Shown: one piece after another, positions 24,601 through 34,530 of the stretch
Layout: every line of letters starts with the position of its first letter
Position numbering within the stretch: position 1 is the first letter of the stretch
Notes under the pieces: generated by a model
What the model saw: the letters and a program-made list of their open reading frames with translations, nothing else
What the model was told of the DNA's origin: nothing
Database searches by the model: none
Program-made: the position numbers and the translations under genes
Assembly (NCBI GenBank): GCA_903813345.2
Contig: CAIIXF020000010.1
Location: forward strand, 35,949,425-36,013,424
Length of the DNA stretch: 64,000 bases
Direction: 5' to 3'
From: Owenia fusiformis
Lineage: Eukaryota > Annelida > Polychaeta > Sabellida > Oweniidae

Positions 24601-25560
24601 AAAAAACACAAACTTGTTTGCTGAGAAATGGACATTTTATGGGCATAAAAAGGGATGACATCAAGTTGCAGTGATTACAAACACATATCTATACATTTAG
24701 AGAAACAATATATTTAAACATAGTTATTATTCAAGGGTAGAAAATAACAAAATACACAATGCATGCCAAAGTATCGAATAACACTGTAAATTTTGACACA
24801 CATCAAATTATCCGCCATTTCGTCTGATTCTGATTGAATGAAATGCGATGGTACAATGTACTTTCAGAACCTTGTGATTGCTATTTGAATGTGTTTGTTT
24901 TTTCTGATTTACTCAAAATCGTGCAAGCAAGGGGACGCAAAACAAAGAATCTACTTCTAATGGCCTAATGAACCATTGCGGACACATCTTCTGATCAGGG
25001 GGTCCTGCCCTATGATACCCCGGGGGTAGGGAAAGTCTTATTTTGGCAAAGCAAGAGAGCATGCTAGTCAACCAAGAAATAACAAGAATTCCACATAAAA
25101 CAGATATTCAAAAATATTTCTTGGTACAGCCTTGCAGCCATTATCTGCTCTAGCACTTTACCAAGAAATATTTTTCATAAGATAAAAGACATTCCCATTA
25201 TCTCTCAATTTTTATAATTAACTATAATTCTTATTTTATGACCTTGACCTTGACTTTCATTCTTTGCTGATTCCACATTTTTCGTATTGTCCATTTAAAA
25301 AACCCAAAACTACTTTTAACATTGCTCCTTATATTATATTCAAAAACGCATCAATGTCTTCTATAATTTTGTAAATGTAACTAATGATGATAATTGATAA
25401 ATAAATAAATAAAAAAAAATGACAATATACAATCAATCTTACCTCTCATTTTCATTGGCTCATCTAGTTCCAAAACCACACGTCCTGTTATAAGTTCACC
25501 CGCTTGGTAAACTGTCTGCGGCTTGTCCAAGATGATGTCAAATAGGCGTAACTTTCCCAT
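15426..25560 (-). CDS. ARRDC3-like: Arrestin domain-containing protein, tandem copy B (complete)
   Basis: Alpha-arrestin adaptor expected at plasma membrane and endosomes, where the family couples receptors and transporters to NEDD4/ITCH-type ubiquitin ligases. Seven exons: 25443-25560, 20786-20932, 20220-20449, 19364-19546, 18965-19147, 17807-18020, 15426-15601. They total 1251 nt, giving 416 residues, matching the usual 400-420 of ARRDC2/3/4. Residues 1-165 form the N-terminal arrestin domain (VYQAGELITG, LRVLFHGAANVHWTES, HESYFEH). KTLCCWCCASGP opens exon 4, and residues about 175-315 are the C-terminal domain (GEIDAGGTESWENVQL, VPLEVIIGTIPL). A Pro-rich tail carries APPPTYAE, a PPxY motif at residues 361-364. 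Vertebrate ARRDC3 has two PPxY motifs and only one is seen here. The start ATG has A at -3 and G at +4. An earlier in-frame ATG is not present in exon 1. The subfamily is uncertain because ARRDC2, 3 and 4 cannot be separated by eye. Confidence 0.92.
15739..15930 (-). mobile_element. tRNA-derived SINE (family S) in intron 6 of copy B
   Basis: On the minus strand a B-box-like GGGTTCGATCCCC (about 15,880-15,895) is followed by a body ACTGGGATGGACTGACCTTT, TTCACATTAGCCCTTATCGC and a tail with TTTTAACCACTTTGACTTAT. The same body is at 34,480-34,530 and the same tail at 1,995-2,065. The A box is weak. Confidence 0.65.
15931..17590 (-). other. Intron 6 of copy B, remainder
   Basis: AT-rich intron. 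The only repeat noted is a two-copy segment near 16,215-16,360 (ATTATCAGCTCCTTAAGCAA followed by ACCCGATGTTTGTA). No exon was recognised. Confidence 0.45.
17591..17755. repeat. Dispersed repeat V, long copy
   Basis: Begins ACAAGGCATTAACACAATTT, contains CCATTTGTTACAGATG and ends near GTCACCACTTGTTTGACATA. It aligns with 54,671-54,801, including CCAAATACCATCCGCAAAAA. Non-coding and likely a short non-autonomous element. Confidence 0.55.
17807..18020 (-). CDS. ARRDC3-like: Copy B exon 6: end of C-domain and Pro-rich linker
   Basis: 214 nt starting FVVDPSGPAFDLEVPLEVII and ending in phase 1. The linker reads PTAPPQGPPPTNPSAPGG, richer in proline than in copy A. The first 72 nt are identical to copy A. 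Confidence 0.91.
18424..18907. repeat. Tandem repeat of alternating 53- and 59-bp units
   Basis: Both units contain CAGATATCAGATTTTAACTA followed by ATATCACACTT. The short unit goes on AATAACACACTTCCTGTTTA, the long one TTAAATAACACACTTCCTCT. Short and long units alternate, giving a ~112-bp higher-order period repeated about four times inside intron 5 of copy B. Confidence 0.88.
18965..19147 (-). CDS. ARRDC3-like: Copy B exon 5: arrestin C-domain
   Basis: 61 codons, phase 0. Encodes IIAFHATRKTRHSTNTIQTL, then GEIDAGGTESWENVQLVVPP and LVGCRIIDIRYILN. Confidence 0.91.
19364..19546 (-). CDS. ARRDC3-like: Copy B exon 4: CCWCC linker and start of C-domain
   Basis: 61 codons, phase 0. Encodes GLEGKNEKTLCCWCCASGPI, then GYVPGEPIYINAEIENNASR. 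Its acceptor is TTTTTTTTAG, without the C of CAG used by copy A. Confidence 0.91.
19985..20210 (-). other. Conserved 5' part of intron 3, shared by both ARRDC copies
   Basis: Directly downstream of the exon 3 donor, about 130-190 bp match the same part of copy A (3,025-3,209), including AGATGCACAAAGCAAATTGG and TTGTCCCTATGTA. Short open frames here are not conserved as protein. Confidence 0.55.
20220..20449 (-). CDS. ARRDC3-like: Copy B exon 3: arrestin N-domain
   Basis: 230 nt. Encodes PGESGDNPSHPQGQFTYQFQ, then LPPGLPSSFEGAWGQVRYWV, KGTIDRPWRFDHNCKRPFTV and LSHLDLNTYQPNPS, ending in phase 0. Confidence 0.91.
20786..20932 (-). CDS. ARRDC3-like: Copy B exon 2: arrestin N-domain
   Basis: 147 nt, phase 1 at both ends. 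Encodes LRVLFHGAANVHWTESHSTG, then KNRRTTTVHYNAHESYFEHI and IVLYGKG. Confidence 0.91.
21546..22690. repeat. Dispersed repeat W, two copies in intron 1 of copy B
   Basis: At 21,590-21,725 and 22,495-22,690 the sequence runs AGCAAGGAATAAAGTAAACA, GGCATGTAGTTAACACTCTA, AATT(A/G)TATAGAAATGCAA and ATTCA(G/A)ATTTT(T/A)(A/G)GAGAAATGA or close variants. This is the most frequent dispersed family in the window (see 31,180; 34,315; 50,145; 51,870). It is non-coding and shows no clear inverted ends. The sequence between the two copies is unremarkable intron. Confidence 0.7.
22905..23190. repeat. Dispersed repeat W, inverted copy
   Basis: CATTTCTATACAATTTAGAG followed by a degenerate TTTACTTTATTTCCTGCTTA TTTCTCTC is the reverse complement of the W unit. 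Boundaries are vague. Confidence 0.5.
23311..23600. repeat. Dispersed repeat X, copy 1
   Basis: About 280 bp matching 29,809-30,085 in the same orientation: TTTGCATTCGTTCAATTTCG, then AATAAATCTCTGAACTAACC, then GTTCCTTCCAGCTCGCTGAT and AAAGGTCAGCGTGGTCGATT. About 80% alike by eye. No open frame or terminal inverted repeat was seen. Confidence 0.65.
23753..24248. repeat. 38-bp minisatellite, about 13 copies
   Basis: The unit is GATTTTAAGCATGGGATAAA followed by TTAAACTGATAACTATTG. Copies differ by single bases (ATTGAAC/ATTAAAC, AAGC/AAAC) and a few are shortened. It lies in intron 1 of copy B. Confidence 0.9.
24249..25442 (-). other. Intron 1 of copy B, 5' part
   Basis: AT-rich intron next to the exon 1 donor. 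An inverted pair is visible: TTCTTTGTTTTGCGTCCTG at about 24,532 and GACGCAAAACAAAGAATCTA at about 24,934 frame a 400-bp segment (AAGGCCATAAGAAGAAGATT to TACTTCTAATGGCCTAATGA), probably a small MITE. Nothing else was recognised. Confidence 0.45.
25443..25560 (-). CDS. ARRDC3-like: Copy B exon 1 with start codon
   Basis: 118 nt, ending AGAG|GTAAGA in phase 1. Encodes MGKLRLFDIILDKPQTVYQA and then GELITGRVVLELDEPMKMRG. Confidence 0.91.
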
Positions 25561-25916
25561 CTTCAAAAATTGTAACTGGGACTGTTTTCTTATATATCCA
25601 AAATATTCGCCTCAAACTTTTTCCAAAGATATAGTGTCACAGGCACTAAACTATGGCTATTTACTCAAGTTATATGCAAACAGGTAGCAGTACTTTTTAT
25701 TTAGAATATCTGTATGGCGGAAATATTGATCGAATCATGATGAGTACTGGTATAATCTCTGAAGTGTTATGGTAATCTATACATCTATCAGATTTCAGCA
25801 TCAATACATTAGTTCTCCATTTATCTTTAATTAGATACCCAATTGTTCATTTGTTTGTTTGTTTATTTATTTTGTCATGCTATTCCTTAGATGTAATCCA
25901 ATTGTTATTTGTAGGA

Positions 25917-26008
25917 CGATCTATTAACAGTGTTTATGTAAACTTCGATCTATTATTTACAGTGTTTATGTAAACTTCGATCTATTTACAGTGTTTATGT
26001 AAACTTCG
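25917..26008 (-). promoter_or_regulatory. Triple ~30-bp repeat with forkhead-like cores upstream of ARRDC copy B
   Basis: Three tandem copies of CAGTGTTTATGTAAACTTCG lie 360-450 bp 5' of the copy B start codon. Each holds TGTTTATGTAAAC, a near-palindrome containing the forkhead core RYAAAYA (ATAAACA on the minus strand) and GTAAAC. Binding is inferred from the motif only. Confidence 0.4.
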
Positions 26009-27340
26009 CAACATCACTCATCATATTATACAATGTCGTACCTGTAAATAAAAAAATAAAAAATAAAGTTTATTCATCATATATATACATGTACTAATAT
26101 CATTGACCACATTTATAAAAGAGCATGCAAACTTTTATAATTGAAAGATGCAATTTTTACAAAAGCCTGTCAATTTTGCCCTCCAAGAATTGCTGTAATT
26201 GTTGCATTCGCCACGCTCACTCATCCAGATATTGATGTCAATTCGTGGATAAAAATGATATCACTCAAAATCATAGGTGATATACTTAATAACTATAATA
26301 TTTAAAGACTATTCCATTTCTTTTAAAGATTATATCTATCAATGACTATTCTACTATACTCTAGTGACTATTCTGTATCTCTTCTATTTAATAACTATAT
26401 GGCTTTACAATTACATACATATATTCCATTTAGTTACTTCGGGAGTTACTTTCCAGTCTAGTCAAGAACTCTTGGTTAAAGCACTTACTCTATTGAAAGG
26501 TCCCTATGTTATATACTTCAACTGGAGTATTTTCCATTCAATATTCATCACTGATTCACAGTCATGGATTTGTTTGTCTTTCGCAATCAATACGATATAA
26601 TAAATACTACTTCTGGATGTGAATCTAGGATTAGCTCTGAATTAATTCATGTAAAGTACATCTTAAAAGACCCTGACAGAAATCGAAGTTATTTTTTGAA
26701 CCTTTTAAATAAAAAACAATTGGTAATCCTATTTAACATATTGATATATTTTATTACATTTAACCTACATTGCTAAAATACTTCTAAGAATCGTAAGATT
26801 ACAAAATCTGATAGAGTAGAAATAAAGTAGATATTGGGAAATAATATGTAATGAGTAATGACTAGAACGCCAAAATTAAACCGCAAATCATACTATACTG
26901 GAAATATTTCCATCCTTCAAGATCAGGATTCTATCGCAGCAACAAAAGAATTGAAATACCCTTGAACCAAGGATGAATAATTCTTCCAGATTCCCTTTTT
27001 ACCATATTTTATAAGCAGATTCCTTTATAAGCTGCAGTCCTGGCTATTGTCTCTAGTCTAGCTAAAAGTCCCTGTGCCTCACAAAATACAAGGGCTTGTA
27101 GCTAGACTAATAATCTCAGGATTAACTGTAACCTTTCCAGAAAATGATACTTGAATAATATTTATTTATAATTATTATTGTCAGTGTCATTGTAAATAAA
27201 TCCCTGACAGATCTTTATCTGGCACTTTTTATATGAAATGATTAGTGTATTGTATATGAACAACAATTTTTTTTATACAGCTATTGAATTTCACGACTTA
27301 ATATAAAGAGAAATAGAGGACATAGAGTAATGGGTTCTAC
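26009..27340. other. Intergenic, no gene recognised
   Basis: AT-rich spacer upstream of ARRDC copy B. Two open frames of 70-78 codons show no domain, splice context or codon pattern that supports a gene. A short inverted pair at about 27,055-27,115 (TAGTCTAGCTAAAAGTCCCT against TTGTAGCTAGACTA) may mark a small repeat. Confidence 0.45.
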
Positions 27341-27345
27341 AAGTG

Positions 27346-29763
27346 CACTGGGGATGAACTGGAAACGAGGGAGGTTTTGCCTCGTATCAAAATGGCGGCG
27401 CGTGAAAAAATTTCATTCGGTAAGATTTTTGTTTTTTACAATTTTCGTGCTTTTATCCTTCAAATTAAAACTTAATATTTGGCAAGTAAATAGTTCATAA
27501 GTTCCGGTTTTATAATATGATTACAAATTAGAAATCAATACTGGCATTGCTGAGATATTTACATATCAATTCTCTCACTTAGGAAACGAGGCATGTTTCT
27601 CAAGGAAACGAGGCAGCTATATAGCATTCTTAAGAATGAAACGAGGCAACCATATTTAATTAAAAATGTTTTGTTTTTATTACAGAACGGGGCCTACAAA
27701 AAGAAGCATCCCTGTTCAAATGCTATTTCTGTAACAGGAAACGACAACGTTGCTGATATTGTTATGTTGAAGCTTCCTAAAAAGCAAAAATGTTATGTTG
27801 AATAGGGAAGCAGATATAGACAGATACAGACAGTGAACAAAGCTTGCTTTTATTCTACCTTGAAACATCATTTATTTTAATTCACGATAGCGACATCATA
27901 ATATTTATGCCATCGACCATTAACATTTTTCATATGTCTAATAATCTAGAAAATTTATGAATATTTCATTTACAAATGCATTACCATTTCTAGCATTTAA
28001 GAAAATACAAGGCATTAACATATGACACATGTTGTAACTTAGTAATAACAAATAAGTCCATTTATCTGCTACCATGGTAACATATGTTCTAAGAAATACT
28101 TGAAAGTCATAATAAGTTTATAATAATGTTCACAGTAAAATATGATGTCAGTCTAAGCGGTACGCATTTGTCCAGTTTTTGAAAGTTGCTAAAATTGCTA
28201 AAGAATTTGCTATTGACGCAAAACGCCAGACGCCGAACTCCAGACGTCAGACGCCGAACATTTCCACATTTCGTTGGACTATATGCAGAATAACATAATT
28301 GATAGTGACATAATAAGGAACATACAGACATTAAAGAATACAAACAGTAAAATCCAATGAACACCAATGAAACAATGCCAGTGTGCTCCTTGACTCTGCT
28401 ATTTTTGTAATATAGGCGAGTCATTTAATTATTACCATGGTCATATTTTTTTTATCGTATCTGGAATTATATTCTATCAAATATAGCCATCTCGAGCAAC
28501 AACAATGCCCCATTTGCGTACGATTAGTAGGGAGGTTTAACGACACATGTTTTAAAGAGAAGTGTACGTAAACGTGTAAAATTGCAATCTTCAGAGAACT
28601 AGTTCTTGTCTTCAACGTCTTTATTTGCATGAATGATTACAAAGGTATCAGTTAAACTGTTTTAATTGGGTCTTTGTATAAGTCAATCCAGAACGGAACT
28701 ATAGTTCCCAGGGGTCATTTCACGTTTACGTTCGCCATTTCTAAAATACGTGTAGCTTAAGCTCCCTATTAAAATAGCACTTCTTTGAACGAGATTTTTC
28801 TTATTTGAGAGAACATTTTGACGATATATGCGCTACCATTGATAGCTCGGATAGCTGGCTCGTTTATTGGAATTGACACTCAAAACAATGCTATTTAACG
28901 TTTTCGAAATATTTAGGTACGAAAAATTTCGAACGGAATGCGTGACATATACGTAATTCGCGTGAAAAGTCCGAACGGAATTCGTACGTTTTTTTGGCGT
29001 TTTGGTCAGTATACATCACAAAGGAACTATCGTGTCACTTGTCTATTGTGATGTCATAGAGACAATTAGAAAAATTGAAGAATTTGAAGAAAAATAGCCA
29101 CCCAAAGACACTTACACCTGCTAATTGCCATTTTACAAAGAGTTTATTCAAGCAAGAAACTGTTTGGAAAAACGTAATTTCGGGTTGAACATGGTACCCA
29201 CCACTCTGGTTACCATAGCAACCATATCTCAAGAACCAATCAAAATTGAGGTCCCAAATTTTACCATATAATGTATGAATATATAACACACATGTGTACC
29301 AAGTTTCATTGCAATAATACTATTTTCCTTGAAGTTATGACATCAAATGCAAAACTTTTTGAACCACCTAAGTATATCGTGTAAAACGTAATCGGTCGTA
29401 TGTGACCAGAACGGTGGAAATAAGATCATTAAATGTAGACACTATCACAGAAAGAATAGTTGCCTCGTTGCAAGTCAAACATTGCCTCGTTTCATTGTTA
29501 CAAAATGTAGACAGGTGCCTCGTTTCCTAAGTGAGAGAATTGAAATGTAAATATCTCAGCAATGTCTGTATTGATTTCTAATTTGCAATCATATTATAAA
29601 ACCGGAACTTATAAACTATTTACTTGCCAAATATTAAGTTTTAATTTGAAGGATAAAAGCACGAAAATTGTAAAAAACAAAAATCTTACAGAATGAAATT
29701 TTTTCACGCGCCCCCATTTTGATACGAGGCAAAACCTCCCTCGTTTCCAGTTCATCCCCAGTG
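27346..29763. mobile_element. DNA transposon with 248-bp TIRs and 5-bp target duplication
   Basis: TIRs at 27,346-27,593 and 29,516-29,763 begin CACTGGGGATGAACTGG and match almost throughout. Direct flanks AAGTG (27,341-27,345 and 29,764-29,768) form a 5-bp target duplication. The motif GAAACGAGGCA is repeated just inside each TIR (27,604, 27,637; inverted at 29,460 and 29,483). In both TIRs an ATG is followed by a GTAAGAT donor. In the left one ATGGCGGCGCGTGAAAAAAT (from 27,392) ends at donor 27,420, and a pyrimidine/CAG acceptor lies at 27,685. No recognisable transposase remains in the 1.9-kb interior. CAC ends plus a 5-bp duplication recall Transib, but that is only a suggestion. Confidence 0.85.
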
Positions 29764-29808
29764 AAGTGATGATAAATTTGCAATGAGTGTTGGGACATAT
29801 TGTATGCT

Positions 29809-30085
29809 AACCTTTGCATTCGTTCGACTTCACTTCTTAAAAGAGAGCTTCTTCTTCACTCTTTCAGATCAGTTTACAATAAATCTCTGATCTCACTGAG
29901 CCAATGAGAATTCATCGTCGAAAACGGATGACTTTCTATATGGTCATTTTCTCTGACATCATCGCATAGTTAATGAGCACGCATTTAGCCCGCGTTCCTT
30001 CCAGTTCGCTGATTGGTTGAGAAAAGGTCAGCGTGGTAGGTTTGAAATGATTTATGACCCAGGCACTTGTCATCGGGGTGGAGCT
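29809..30085. repeat. Dispersed repeat X, copy 2
   Basis: Direct-orientation partner of 23,311-23,600. Shared blocks include CTTTGCATTCGTTCG, TTTACAATAAATCTCTGA, CGTTCCTTCCAGTTCGCTGA and AAAGGTCAGCGTGGTAGGTT. It abuts the TIR element at 27,346-29,763 (46 bp away). Confidence 0.65.
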
Positions 30086-30426
30086 GCTTGTCTCTGTATT
30101 CATATTCATATGATCATAAAGCTCTGAAATGTCATCACTTTAAGTTACTAAAAGCGATAGAGAAAATTGGAAAGCCTATATTGTTGTTAAAGATATTACA
30201 GTCCATGTCTTAAGCCGTTTTGATCCATCAAGGTATTACATAATCTACGCCTTTGTACGAATCCTTATCGTAAACACTAAACACTAATTGAATTGGAAAT
30301 GTACCAAATGCACAACATATAATCGTACACTGTAGATGGGAAGATTGTACAGAAAATACCTCTGTGCAACATAGCTAAAATCTTATATCTTCTACTACCT
30401 TTAAGCCCAGACTGATTGAGCTTCGA

Positions 30427-30918
30427 AGACTTAGCTCAAGAATGAGATTGTAGCTTACCGTCTAAGCTAGTAAACATTCCTGAATGCCAGCATATAGACT
30501 TTGTTAAATCAACCATTGAGCATTAAGCACAATATCAGACATATTAAATTAAATGTTAAATGGACACTACCTCGATCTCATAAATTTCGGATATTACGCA
30601 ATATTATTGAACGCATTTGAAATTAGAATTTTGATTTGCTTTATTCTGAGGACCCATTAGTCACTTTAAACTGTATTTTCTCATTTAGGTGGTGGTGCGA
30701 TCTTAAATGAAGTCTTTTTATTTGCGCATGCATGATAAACCAAATCAGAAAACGAGATTGTCTACTCAAAAAATGGAAATAAGATATACATCGATTTCTA
30801 ACAGATATTGTGCTTTAATGCTTCATGATCGAGAAAATAAAGCTGATAGAGTTACATTCATGAATATTTACTAACTTTTAAACAGTCTAGACAGTCGTCT
30901 CATTCTTGAGCTAAGTCT
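30427..30918. repeat. ~490-bp segment bounded by 21-bp perfect inverted repeats
   Basis: AGACTTAGCTCAAGAATGAG(A) at 30,427 is matched in reverse complement at 30,898-30,918. Interior is AT-rich and non-coding. A MITE or the ends of a larger decayed element are possible. No target duplication was found. Confidence 0.5.
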
Positions 30919-31179
30919 TAGACCATGAAATAGAAAAAGGTAGAGTTGATTTCCTATAACAATTGTCTTTGATTTCTCATATGAACAATAGGAAGATCAT
31001 ACTGTTTAGATACAATTCATACTTGACGTAGAGTCTATTATATTGCATTTAACATGCAGGAGTTCACGTTCACGCTACATCCGTGATAATATCAATCGGA
31101 TTATCATTCCAAGCTTGATTTTCTTGATTATCAATTCATGGGATAGCACCCTACAAGTACAGAGTATGGTAATTCCTGA

Positions 31180-31450
31180 CAGAATTATGTTACGACGGTC
31201 ATGTCTTAAAATGCAATATAGAGTGAAGAAAGGAATAACATGTAGTTGACACTCTAAATTGTATAGAAATGCATGAAAACAGACAGAGTGGTCATGTTTT
31301 AAATGGACAATAGAGTGGAAATGAGTGGAATTAGCAAGGAATAAAGTAAACAGGCATGTAGTCAACACGAAATGCAAAAAAAGAAGGAATTTATTCAAAT
31401 TTTTGAGAGAAATGGAATGAAATAAGCATGAGCAGACGGACATTTTTACT
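31180..31450. repeat. Dispersed repeat W copy
   Basis: Contains GGAATTAGCAAGGAATAAAG, TAAACAGGCATGTAGTCAAC and TTTTGAGAGAAATGGAATGA, with a second partial unit upstream (GGAATAACATGTAGTTGACA, CTCTAAATTGTATAGAAATG). So two tandem W units are present. Confidence 0.65.
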
Positions 31451-32099
31451 TATTTCTGTTCTTGCCAATTGACAGTGTTTTTTTAACTGAGTGCCTGTAA
31501 AGGTATTCATTCATTTATTACTAACTCAATACTGAGTTCTAATATGACTTTCAATCAGTACGGAAATTAGAAATAAAACAGGTTATTCACTAAGGTTAAC
31601 AGGCCCGTAAGACACTTTTCTCCAAGGGGGGTGCGGTTTTTACCAAAGAGAATATAAAATTGTCAATTTTTGGCAGCGTAAATCAAATCACTTATGTCAC
31701 AGGGAGGTCGGTTACTCCCTATATTGGTGATTTCTGGGCACTTTTAAAGTGTTTAGAATTAACAAATACAACTTCCAAACGTTCCAATTGTTTTGTGGGG
31801 GTGTGAGGAGTGGTCCACTCCCCCTAGAAAATTTTACAGTTTTGAGATGCTATTTGGTGCTTTCTGGGCACTTTCAAAGTGTATGAGTCAATAAGAAAAA
31901 TGTGATTTTTTTCAAATTCTTTTGGGGGTGTCAAAGAGGATGAGAGGGTGAAGTGGGGTGGGGTCCCAGAGGGGGAGCAAGGGGTTGTCCCCAAGAAACA
32001 TTGACCATATCAAGGTGCTATTTGATGATGTCTGGGCACTTAAAAAATGTCTGAGACAATACATGAAATTCAGAATATTTTCTTTTGTTTTGTGGGGGA

Positions 32100-32362
32100 T
32101 ATATATATATCTTTTATTGACTCTTTAGATGTCATATCATGACATATTAGTCACTAAGGTAGAGCAGTTCTTCCCATTGTCGAGTTGAAGAACTGGTATC
32201 TTTATCCTGACTAGAACCATAGACAATTCTAGCCAGCGCCAGCCTTTTATCGAGTTAGCAGCACTCTAGTAATCGCCGGTATAGGTCAGCAGTCATAGGT
32301 CAAAGACAAATCACAAGAAGTGCTGTGACCTGGGTTTGAAACCAAGACCTCTACTTTTTCAG
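32100..32362 (-). mobile_element. tRNA-like SINE insertion in the left arm only
   Basis: About 260 bp interrupt the left arm between TTTTGTTTTGTGGGGGAT and GTGAGGGGTGGC. The right arm (around 38,275-38,290) is continuous at this point, giving the empty site. In minus-strand sense the insert has a B-box-like GGTTTCAAACCC near its head and ends in an (AT)n tail at 32,100-32,112, as SINEs do. Confidence 0.6.
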
Positions 32363-33399
32363 CCTGTGAGGGGTGGCTAATCTCCTAGAAAATTTTACGA
32401 TTTAAAGATGATATTTGGTGCTTCTGGGCACTTTTAAAGTGTATTAATCAATAAAAACATTGAAAAACAATCACAATTTTGGGGGTGTCAAAGGGGAGAG
32501 GGAGGGGTGCCAGAGGGGGAGGTGGGGTTGGGGTGCCAGAGGAGGAGCAAGTGTTTGTCCCCCATATCTGTCCCCCAGAAACATTTACAAGGTGCTATTT
32601 AATGAAGTCTGGGCAAAAAAAATTTGAAAAATCTTAATTTCTTTTTCAATTTTTTTTTGGGGGGGTGGGGTGTCAAGGGGGGGGGGGCTGCCAGAGGGGG
32701 AGGTGTAGTGGGGATGCCAGAGGGTGAGTAAGTGTTAGTCTCCCAGAATCATTAACTACAATGTATATCAAGGAGCTATTTGATGACATCTGGGCTATTT
32801 AAAAGTGTCTGAGACAATACATAAAACAAATTCAGAATTTTTCCATTGTTTTGTTTCGGGTGTGAGGGGTGGCCCACTCCCCCTAGAAAATTTCATAATT
32901 TTACGACCTTATTTGGTGCTTTCTGGCCAATTTGAGAAAATCACAATTTTATCCAATTCTTTTTTTGGGGAGGGGATCAAGGGGGGGGGGTGCCAGAGGG
33001 TGAGGTGTGGGGTGGGGATGGAAGTGAAATATACAAGAGGGGGAGCAAGTGTTAGTCCCCCAGAAACACTAACTGTACATGTATACCAAGGAGCTATTTG
33101 ATGATGTCTGGGCACTTTAAAAATGTCTGAGACAAAACACTAAAATAAATTTAGAACTTTTCCATTGTTTTGTGGGGGGTGTGAGGAGTGGCCAATACCC
33201 CTAGATCAATGAAAAAAAATTACAAAAAAAATATTTTTCAAAAAAAAATGTTTTCAAAAATGTTTTTCAAATTTTTTTTGGGGGCGACAAAGGGGGGTGC
33301 GGTCGTACCCATCACATCCCCCCCCCATCTGACGGCCCTGGTTAAAAAAAAGAAAGGCAAAATCTGCTAGCCTGCAGATTATTTGCAGATTATTTATGT

Positions 33400-33480
33400 G
33401 GAACACATTCCAAATGGAACACATTTTAAAGGTACCAAAGGTGTTCCACTTAGACAGCAAGTTTAACTGTACCATGAAAG
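33400..33480. repeat. Fragment of a pogo-type MITE end
   Basis: GAACACATTTTAAAGGTACC, then AAAGGTGTTCCACTTAGACA and GTTTAACTGTACC resemble the right part of the MITE at 8,262-8,654 (GTGTTCCACTTTACAGGT..CACTGTA). One end only. Confidence 0.45.
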
Positions 33481-34314
33481 GGAGTTTGAATACTTTTGAA
33501 GTCATTAAGATCTTCTTGGCATCAAAGCTGTATGTATTTTACTTAGTCCTATTAAGAGCATTGAAATTATTTCCATTATCTATTCCGATAATTTTTGTCC
33601 TTGGACCAAATAAATAATAAATTATTTACCAGTCCAATCAATAGTCCTGTTCACTAATGTAAAACAATTATACAATAATGTGAAATCTCGTATAATTCTG
33701 GTAGAGTGATTCACATTATACAGTATCATCTGTATAATTGCTCACTGAGGATTGCCTATAGTGGTTTAAAGGGTACCTTGATTAGAGTAGATGAAATAAA
33801 CATGCAAAATGTCACCACCTGCCATTTGTTATGTAATGAGTGGATCAAGCTTCAGTTTAATGGTTCTAGATTAAGATATCCCAAAACTTTTTTGAATGTT
33901 AATAAATTTATTAGTTCCCTTGTGAATAAATAAGGGGGGGGGGTAATAGACTATATTCGTTAATTTTAAGTCTATTATACTTCAAGTTCAAGTATATGAT
34001 ATTTGACCCATATCATATGATATCTGTATTATATATTAATCCATTCATTTAAGATTATATATTAATGGATTCATTTAAGGTTATCATTGAGAAGCATTAA
34101 GTCACTTTACAATTAATTACTTGGCATTTATCAATACCTCAGAGAATACAAATACTACATTATTCACAGCTTAAATGTCTTTCTGCTCATACAGGGCTCT
34201 CGCTAGGCGTTTATACGGTATCTGCATGAAAAGTCCGAACGAAATGCATTCATTTTTTTGGCGTTCGTTTTTTTTCTGTTTCGTCGATCACTTTTTTGAC
34301 AACACCCTAAATAT

Positions 34315-34450
34315 TTCCTGGTGAGGACCCTGTCATGCTTATTTCACTCAATTTCTCTCTAAAATTTGAAAAAAAATTCTTACATTTCTTTACAATTTAG
34401 AGTGTTTACTACATGCCTGTTTACTCTTTTTCTTGCTGATTCCTCTCTTT
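34315..34450. repeat. Dispersed repeat W, inverted copy
   Basis: ATTTCTCTCTAAAATTTGAA, ACATTTCTTTACAATTTAGA, GTGTTTACTACATGCCTGTT, CTTGCTGATTCCTCTCTTTT is the reverse complement of the W unit, about 110 bp. Confidence 0.65.
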
Positions 34451-34479
34451 TCGTTTATCTGAAACATAGGATCAAATCC

Positions 34480-34530
34480 TATGCTAAGGGCTGATGTGAA
34501 AAAGTCACTCCACCCTTATGCAATTCAGAA
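34480..34530 (-). repeat. SINE family S body fragment
   Basis: CTAAGGGCTGATGTGAAAAA followed by GTCACTCCA matches the SINE body at 15,850-15,875 in the same orientation. The head and tail are missing. Confidence 0.5.
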
